Source of the DNA: DAOSXA01 sp964526835
GTDB lineage: Bacteria; Zixibacteria; MSB-5A5; GN15; FEB-12
Assembly: GCA_964526835.1 (NCBI GenBank)
Contig: CAZGMK010000017.1
Coordinates: 1-64,000 of the forward strand
Direction of reading: 5' to 3'
Length of the DNA stretch: 64,000 nucleotides
The position numbers and the translations under genes are program-made. Under the pieces are notes generated by a model, which was given only the letters and a program-made list of their open reading frames with translations, was not told the origin of the DNA and did not search any database. Shown here piece after piece: positions 58,879 to 64,000 of the stretch. Numbering within the stretch: position 1 is the stretch's first letter; each line of letters opens with the position of its first letter.

Positions 58879-61353
58879 TTAGCCCTCGCGGACCTCCTCG
58901 TTCTCGGCGGCATCCTGCGTTTCCGCATCAGAGGGTTCGCTGAAGCGGAACATTAACTTCTCGCCGCCAGCGTCAACAATCAGATCACAGTCGCCGGCAT
59001 ACTGGCCGCGAAGAATCTCCTCCGCCATCGGATCCTCCAGGTGCTTCTGCAGGGCCCGCTTGAGCGGACGCGCTCCGTAGGCCGGATCATAGCCCTTGTC
59101 GGCCAAGAAGTCCTTGGCCGCATCGGTCAGCCGGAAGCTGATGCCGCGCTCGGCCATCCGCTTGGCGACCCCGGCCAGTTCGATATCTATGATCTCCTTG
59201 ATATGCTCACGTGTCAGTGAACGGAAGATGATAGTCTCGTCAATACGGTTGAGCAGTTCCGGGTTGAACAGCTTGCGCAGCTCCTCCCGGATCTTCTTCT
59301 CCATATTGTCGTGCGTCGACTTGACTTCCTGGGCGCCGAAGCCCACGGTCTTCTCATCGCGAAGCTCCCGGGTCCCGATGTTCGAGGTCATGATGATCAC
59401 GGTATTCTTGAAATCGACCTTGCGTCCGAACGAGTCGGTCAGGGCGCCGTCATCCAGAAGCTGCAACAGGATATTGAATACATCGGGATGCGCCTTCTCG
59501 ATTTCGTCGAGCAGCACGACCGAATACGGGTTCCGTCGAACCTTCTCGGTAAGCTGTCCGCCCTCTTCGTAGCCGACATAGCCCGGAGGCGCGCCGACCA
59601 GACGAGAGACCGCAAACTTCTCCATGTACTCCGACATGTCAATGCGGATCAACGAATCAACGTTCTCGAACAGGAACTCTGTCAGTACCCGGGCCAGTTC
59701 AGTCTTGCCGACACCGGTCGGGCCCAGGAACATGAAGGCGCCGATCGGCCGTCGCGGATCGCCCAACCCGGCGCGCGAGCGTCGGATGGCGCGGGCTATG
59801 GTAGCAATGGCCGGATCCTGGCCGACGATCTTCTTGCTGATCTCCTCTTCCATCCGCAGCAGTCGCTTCGATTCGTTCTCTTCCATGCGGTAAAGCGGAA
59901 TCCCGGTAATCTTGGCCAGCACCGCAGCGACATCGTCAGCGGTCAGAACGATCTCCTCACTCTTGCGGGCTTCTTCCCACTTCTCCTGTTCGGCGGCCAG
60001 TTCCTCCTTCTTCATCTTGATCTCATCACGGAGCTGGGCGGCCGTTTCGAAGGCCTGGTTTTTGACCGCTTCTTCCTTCTTCTCCTGAAGCTCAGTCAGC
60101 GCATTTTCGATCTCGGTGAATATCTCGGGGCGCGTGTAGCTGGACAGGTGCGCCCGGGAACCGGACTCGTCTATCAGATCGATCGACTTGTCCGGCTGGA
60201 ACTTGCCGGAAACGTAACGGTTGGTCAGCTGGACCGCCGCGGCAATCGCGGCATCCGATATCTTGATCTGGTGATGCTCTTCATACCGCGGCCGCAAGCC
60301 CCGAAGAATGGCAATCGTATCCTCCTCGGAAGGCGGATCGACCATAACAGTCTGGAAGCGACGATCCAGAGCGCCGTCCTTCTCGATATACTTGCGGTAC
60401 TCGTTCATGGTCGTGGCTCCGATGCAGCGCAACTCACCACGAGCCAGCGACGGTTTGAAGATATTCGAAGCGTCGAGCGAACCCTCGGCGCCGCCGGCGC
60501 CCACGATCGTGTGTAACTCATCGATGAAAATGATGACATCATCGGCATTGATGATCTCGGTCATAACCGCCTTGAGTCGTTCCTCGAACTGGCCGCGATA
60601 CTTGGTCCCGGCCACCAGCGAGGCCATATCGAGAGTAACCACGCGCTTGTTCTCCAGCGTCTGCGGTACTCGGTTCTCGACAATGCGCTGGGCCAGTCCC
60701 TCGGCGATGGCGGTTTTGCCGACGCCCGGCTCACCAATCAGAACCGGATTGTTCTTCTTGCGCCGCGAGAGCACCTGAGCCACGCGCTGGATCTCTTCCT
60801 CGCGCCCGATAATCGGATCGAGTTGAGCCTTGCGGGCCAGCTCGGTCAGGTCGCGGCCGAAATGGTCCAGAGCCGGGGTTTTGGATTTCTTGCGCTTGCG
60901 CTTAAATGAAGACGGGCGGCCACTCTGTATGTTCTTGAGCTCTTCGTAAGCTTCCTTGTAATCAATGTCGTAGGTCGACAGGACCTGGGCCGCCACACCC
61001 TCTTCGTCCTTGAGCAGAGCCAGGAGTATGTGCTCGGTATCGATATCCTTCGACTTGAGCGCTCTGGCCTCCTGGCCGGACACCTCCAATGTCTTCTTGG
61101 CCCGGGCCGTCAGCGGCTGCTGCCCCATGGTCATAGTGCCGCCGGCAGGCTGGACGACCTCCTCGATCGAAGTCTTCAGGTCGTTGAGTTCCAGGCCGAG
61201 ATTCTGGATCATCTCGACCGAGCGACCCTCGCCCAGACGGATCAGGCCCAACAAGAGATGTTCGGTGCCGATATAGTCATGCCGCAGTCGGGCTGCCTCG
61301 GTGCGGGCGTACTCGATAGCCTTGCGGGCATTTTCCGTAAACATCTCATTCAT
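58879..61353 (-). CDS. clpC: ClpC, AAA+ unfoldase of the ClpCP protease
   Basis: This 824-residue Hsp100 protein unfolds proteins for ClpP. It has two N-terminal Clp-N repeats (about 1-145), AAA domain 1 with GEPGVGKTAIAEG near 205, and a middle coiled domain with a UVR motif (about 415-470) that separates ClpC from ClpA. AAA domain 2 follows with GPTGVGKTELAR near 545 and the GYDPAYGARPLKRALQ C-terminal block. In Firmicutes it receives arginine-phosphorylated substrates marked by McsB, whose gene is 62 bases upstream here. GGAAGGATGACAAAGA precedes the ATG. Confidence 0.95.
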   Translation of the reverse strand: MNEMFTENARKAIEYARTEAARLRHDYIGTEHLLLGLIRLGEGRSVEMIQNLGLELNDLKTSIEEVVQPAGGTMTMGQQPLTARAKKTLEVSGQEARALKSKDIDTEHILLALLKDEEGVAAQVLSTYDIDYKEAYEELKNIQSGRPSSFKRKRKKSKTPALDHFGRDLTELARKAQLDPIIGREEEIQRVAQVLSRRKKNNPVLIGEPGVGKTAIAEGLAQRIVENRVPQTLENKRVVTLDMASLVAGTKYRGQFEERLKAVMTEIINADDVIIFIDELHTIVGAGGAEGSLDASNIFKPSLARGELRCIGATTMNEYRKYIEKDGALDRRFQTVMVDPPSEEDTIAILRGLRPRYEEHHQIKISDAAIAAAVQLTNRYVSGKFQPDKSIDLIDESGSRAHLSSYTRPEIFTEIENALTELQEKKEEAVKNQAFETAAQLRDEIKMKKEELAAEQEKWEEARKSEEIVLTADDVAAVLAKITGIPLYRMEENESKRLLRMEEEISKKIVGQDPAIATIARAIRRSRAGLGDPRRPIGAFMFLGPTGVGKTELARVLTEFLFENVDSLIRIDMSEYMEKFAVSRLVGAPPGYVGYEEGGQLTEKVRRNPYSVVLLDEIEKAHPDVFNILLQLLDDGALTDSFGRKVDFKNTVIIMTSNIGTRELRDEKTVGFGAQEVKSTHDNMEKKIREELRKLFNPELLNRIDETIIFRSLTREHIKEIIDIELAGVAKRMAERGISFRLTDAAKDFLADKGYDPAYGARPLKRALQKHLEDPMAEEILRGQYAGDCDLIVDAGGEKLMFRFSEPSDAETQDAAENEEVREG

Positions 61354-61415
61354 TCTTTGTCATCCTTCCCATATGGTGCAAAATCGTCATTCTCTTCCAA
61401 CAATGGTCTTACCAG

Positions 61416-62471
61416 TTAGTTTTCACTGTTTCGCAGTTTCTCGCGGACCATCTGAGCCCGGACGAAATCGCGACGGTTTGAATCAAGTTCGGACCCGTAG
61501 AATTTCTGCAGGTGGGCCGGCTGCGAGAGAAGCAGAATCTCGTTGACCAATGTTATGTCGAGTCCCTCGATGATCTGCATCGCATGGCCCAGCCTTATCG
61601 CCGACAAGAGGTTCATCGCCTCCTCCGAAGTCAGGACACGGGCGTGTTTCAGGATGCCGTAGGCCCGCAGAATCTTGTCTTCTATCATGTCGGCCGCCTC
61701 ATCCACCAGGCGCTGGCGGGCGGCGGCTTCGCTCTCCACCACTTCACTGGTCACGCGCTTGATCTGGCGCAGTATCTCCTCTTCGCTGATGCCCAGGGTG
61801 GTCTGATTGGACAGCTGGAAGAGATTGCCTGCGACATCCGATCCCTCGCCGTAGAATCCGCGCACCGCCAGTCGGCTGCGGGTAATCCTGGAAATGACCG
61901 AATCGATCTCGCGCGTCAGCACCAGCCCCGGCAGATGAATCAGGACCGAGGCTCGCATGCCGGTGCCGGCATTGGTCGGACACGACGTCAGGTAGCCGAA
62001 GTCAGGATCGTAGTCGAACTCGAGGTAATTGCCGATCTCGGCGTCGTACCGGCCGGCCAGCTCGAACACTTCCTGGGCGTTAAGGCCGGGCGACAGGGCC
62101 TGAATGCGCAGATGATCTTCCTCATTGACCATAACCGAGACACGCTCATCGGCGCTGATGAACAGAGCCTTGTGCTCGGTTCCATCCAGAAACGTCGGGC
62201 TGATCAGATGGCGCTCAATCAGGAAGTCGCGGTCCATATCGCTGATTTCATCGCCCTTGAGGTATTGCCCTTCGGAGAACAGCTTGGAGCGCTCCCGGAC
62301 GGAGTCGAAGTAACCGACAATGCGTCTGGCGGTCTCTTCGTCAGCCGCAGGCGGGTACTTGCAGCCCGCCACATTGCGGGCCAGACGAACTCGACTCGAA
62401 AGGACAATCAGAGCGTCCTCTCCCCGGCCCGAAAGCCAGGCGGCCGGTGATTTGGCCATATCTTCAAACAT
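61416..62471 (-). CDS. mcsB: McsB, protein-arginine kinase
   Basis: It phosphorylates arginine residues on proteins, marking them for ClpC. The 351 residues have VLSSRVRLARNV near 22-33, VNEEDHLRIQ near 116-125, and C164 in SCPTNAGTGMRASVLIHLP. The RGFYGEGSDVAGNLFQLSNQTTLG block follows, the McsB form of the creatine/arginine kinase fold; all are intact. The ATG at 62471 is chosen, with GGAAG about nine bases before it, over a TTG three codons earlier. mcsA lies immediately upstream and clpC immediately downstream; ctsR is missing. Confidence 0.93.
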   Translation of the reverse strand: MFEDMAKSPAAWLSGRGEDALIVLSSRVRLARNVAGCKYPPAADEETARRIVGYFDSVRERSKLFSEGQYLKGDEISDMDRDFLIERHLISPTFLDGTEHKALFISADERVSVMVNEEDHLRIQALSPGLNAQEVFELAGRYDAEIGNYLEFDYDPDFGYLTSCPTNAGTGMRASVLIHLPGLVLTREIDSVISRITRSRLAVRGFYGEGSDVAGNLFQLSNQTTLGISEEEILRQIKRVTSEVVESEAAARQRLVDEAADMIEDKILRAYGILKHARVLTSEEAMNLLSAIRLGHAMQIIEGLDITLVNEILLLSQPAHLQKFYGSELDSNRRDFVRAQMVREKLRNSEN

Positions 62472-62496
62472 AGTTTTCAACTTCCTACCCTCGAAA

Positions 62497-63036
62497 TCAG
62501 TTATCGACCGGGTAGCCGCCGCGAATCATTTTCAACTTATCGCGGATCTCAGCCGCCCTTTCGAAGTCTTCGGATTCCACGGCCTTTCTCAACTCGGCTT
62601 CAAGGCGTTCTTCTTCCTTGACCGGTATCACATCCTTGTTATCGGCTCCCTCGGGGCCATTATGAACCGGAGATTTGCCCCGATGCAGCGAGGCTCCGTG
62701 TAAGCCGCGCATTGCCTGTTCCAATTCGGAACGGAAAGCTCGGTAACACTCGCCACAACCGAAACGCGCTTTCTTCAGGAACTGCTCGAACGACATGCCG
62801 CAATTGGGACAATTGATATCCGGTAGCTGCTTTCTGGCCTGCGGACTCAGTGACTGGGCGCCCCAAGGGGCGTTCCCGATGATCTCGGTGAGATGTTGCT
62901 GAACGGTCTGGAACGCCGAATCATGACTGCGCGCACTGGCACACTCCTTACACAGGTTCAGAGTCGTCTTCTGGTTGTTGATGATCTGTGTCACCTTAAC
63001 TTCCGCTTCGCGTTCATGGCAGTCTTCGCATTTCAT
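62497..63036 (-). CDS. mcsA: McsA, zinc-binding activator of McsB
   Basis: This activator of McsB has 179 residues, with paired cysteines at the start (CEDCHERE...CKEC) and middle (CPNCGMSF...CGEC) as in McsA and a C-terminal UVR motif (LEAELRKAVESEDFERAAEIRDKL). The ATG at 63036 (MKCEDCHE) is the family start; the longer frame to 63084 overlaps lolD. It adjoins mcsB by about 25 bases. Confidence 0.92.
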   Translation of the reverse strand: MKCEDCHEREAEVKVTQIINNQKTTLNLCKECASARSHDSAFQTVQQHLTEIIGNAPWGAQSLSPQARKQLPDINCPNCGMSFEQFLKKARFGCGECYRAFRSELEQAMRGLHGASLHRGKSPVHNGPEGADNKDVIPVKEEERLEAELRKAVESEDFERAAEIRDKLKMIRGGYPVDN

Positions 63037-63040
63037 ATCG

Positions 63041-63742
63041 TCATCCTGTATCCTTGCCGACCTGCTGAATTCGTCCGTCGTCAATCATCAGTTCCGTGTC
63101 GCAGTCATCGGCCAGTTCCCGGTTGTGAGTCGCGATCAGGAACGTTATTCCCTTGTCTCTATTCAGGTGGAAGAGGAGGTCGTGAAGTCTGCGGCCGGTC
63201 TCGGTGTCAAGATTCCCGGAGGGTTCATCAGCCAGCACTATCTCCGGGGCGTTGGCGAGTGCTCTGGCCACGGCTACCCGCTGTTGCTCACCGCCAGACA
63301 ATTCCGTCGGGCGATGCGATTGTCTATCCGTTAAACCCACCAAACCCATTATTCGTTCCGCTTTTGTGGAGGCATCGGCCTTTGTTGACCCGGCCACCAG
63401 CAACGGCAGCATGATGTTCTCCAAGGCGCTGAAATCCCGCAGAAGATAGTGAAACTGGAAGACGAAGCCGACTCGCCGATTTCGAAAACGGGCCAGTTGC
63501 TTCTCACTCTGGGTGCTCAGGTCGACTCCCGCCAGACGCACCGCGCCCTCCGTAGGATGGTCAAGGCCACCGAGGATATGCAGCAATGTGGACTTGCCCA
63601 CACCACTGGGACCGGTGATGGCGACCATCTGCCCGGAAAAGACTTCCAGAGTCAGTCCCTTTAGAACATGCAAGGTGGTATCCGCGGTAGTGAAGCGGCG
63701 GTGGATGTTTTCGGCTTGCAGTATCGGCTCGTTAGTTTGCAT
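63041..63742 (-). CDS. lolD: LolD-type ABC transporter ATPase (lipoprotein release)
   Basis: This ATPase probably powers release of outer-membrane lipoproteins from the inner membrane, with the permease upstream. The 233 residues have Walker A GPSGVGKSTLLHILGGL near 40, the MacB/LolD insert RRVGFVFQFHYLLRDFSALENIMLPL, signature ELSGGEQQRVAVARAL and DEPSGNLDTETG. MacB-type export is an alternative, but the permease next to it fits LolC/E. It ends just past the mcsA start. Confidence 0.88.
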   Translation of the reverse strand: MQTNEPILQAENIHRRFTTADTTLHVLKGLTLEVFSGQMVAITGPSGVGKSTLLHILGGLDHPTEGAVRLAGVDLSTQSEKQLARFRNRRVGFVFQFHYLLRDFSALENIMLPLLVAGSTKADASTKAERIMGLVGLTDRQSHRPTELSGGEQQRVAVARALANAPEIVLADEPSGNLDTETGRRLHDLLFHLNRDKGITFLIATHNRELADDCDTELMIDDGRIQQVGKDTG

Positions 63743-63846
63743 AGCCCGCCAGGTATTGCCGGTAGGTATTCACGGCCCAGTTTGTATGCCTGTATTGTCG
63801 CCCAATGGCGTCGATCGATTTAGCTAACCGACTAAAATTCATGCAC

Positions 63847-64000
63847 TTATTGCCTCAATACTTCTATCACCGACAGCCGCGCCGCCTGGCTGGCCGGATA
63901 CAACGCGGCCAGAAAACAGACCGCCACGGCCACGACTCCAACCGCCAGAAAGTCCGCAACATGTGTTTCTATTGGCAGATAGCTTATGAAATAGATGTCC
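63847..64000 (-). CDS. LolC/LolE-type FtsX permease, C-terminal fragment
   Basis: The gene runs off the window. The visible 50 codons read DIYFISYLPIETHV, then a membrane helix (about VGVVAVAVCFLAALYP), then the conserved end ASQAARLSVIEVLRQ and TAA at 63847-63849. This is the C-terminus of the LolC/E/FtsX permease family (PAxxAAxxxPxExLR style). It lies 104 bases from lolD on the same strand, so the two probably form one transporter. Confidence 0.85.
   Translation of the reverse strand, partial: DIYFISYLPIETHVADFLAVGVVAVAVCFLAALYPASQAARLSVIEVLRQ

Noticed and set aside
59311..60516. Plus-strand frame of 401 codons inside clpC
   Set aside because: Shadow of the highly conserved clpC gene on the other strand.
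1..64000. tRNA, rRNA, CRISPR, IS or prophage
   Set aside because: No cloverleaf, rRNA signature, spaced direct repeats, transposase or phage genes were recognised by eye; a covariance-model search would be needed to exclude small RNAs.

Overview
The window is 64 kb of compact, GC-rich bacterial chromosome with about 57 protein genes, nearly all on the minus strand. No rRNA, tRNA, CRISPR array, insertion sequence or prophage was found. The cell appears to have an outer membrane: it carries LPS heptose genes (rfaE1, rfaE2) and a LolCDE-type transporter. Several traits point to the FCB group (Fibrobacteres-Chlorobi-Bacteroidetes), and the dockerin-like protein tail suggests candidate phylum Zixibacteria. 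These traits are a FISUMP domain, a DUF3467 protein, a YbeY with Asp in place of its third zinc-ligand His, and a secreted protein ending in repeats of the form GDIADLVYLVAYMF. The taxonomic call is inference.

Layout. 1-1043: the end of a FISUMP gene whose frame is broken upstream, then a hairpin-rich gap. 1044-6830: an apparently exported AmmeMemoRadiSam locus. A DUF362 gene, a radical SAM enzyme with a twin-arginine leader and a membrane spermidine-synthase-like gene diverge from a Sec-exported Memo-AMMECR1 fusion. 7089-8812: rluD and a PdxJ-like gene that has lost its active-site residues. 8993-14158: a 1721-residue secreted metallopeptidase with nine Ig-like repeats and a dockerin-like tail. 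14882-16162: ornithine aminotransferase, with a clear terminator.

16206-36519 reads as one very long minus-strand operon. A strong promoter at 36491-36519 is followed by a possible leader peptide and then pyrR-pyrB-pyrC. Next come a sugar aminotransferase and a set of glycan genes (GT39, GT2, flippase-like, YfhO, DPM1-like, GT2, MraY/WecA-like). The run ends with accA, trm112, a PTS IIA gene, mreC-mreD-mrdA-rodA and a DMT transporter. It therefore ties pyrimidine synthesis to envelope polymers, fatty acids and cell shape.

36555-49924 holds a fused ECF-type ATPase, the two-subunit glycine decarboxylase with gcvH but no gcvT, accB and accC separated by pilT, pepP, a TPR protein, and the two heptose genes. 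50064-51253 has three small plus-strand genes (DUF3467, zinc ribbon, receiver domain). 51280-58068 is the operon aspS-phoH-pgpH-ybeY-corC. rpmA stands alone with its own promoter and terminator. 58879-64000 carries lolC/E (partial)-lolD-mcsA-mcsB-clpC, the arginine-phosphorylation proteolysis system best known from Firmicutes, here beside lipoprotein-export genes.

Good candidate promoters (TTGACT/TTGACA or TTGTCN, 16-17 bp spacer, TA-rich -10) lie before pyrR, aspS, the DUF3467 gene, rfaE1, pdxJ, the peptidase, accC and rpmA, which suggests a sigma-70-like consensus. The points most worth following are the exported AmmeMemoRadiSam locus, the PdxJ-like protein without catalytic residues, the pyr leader, and McsAB-ClpC in an apparent diderm.
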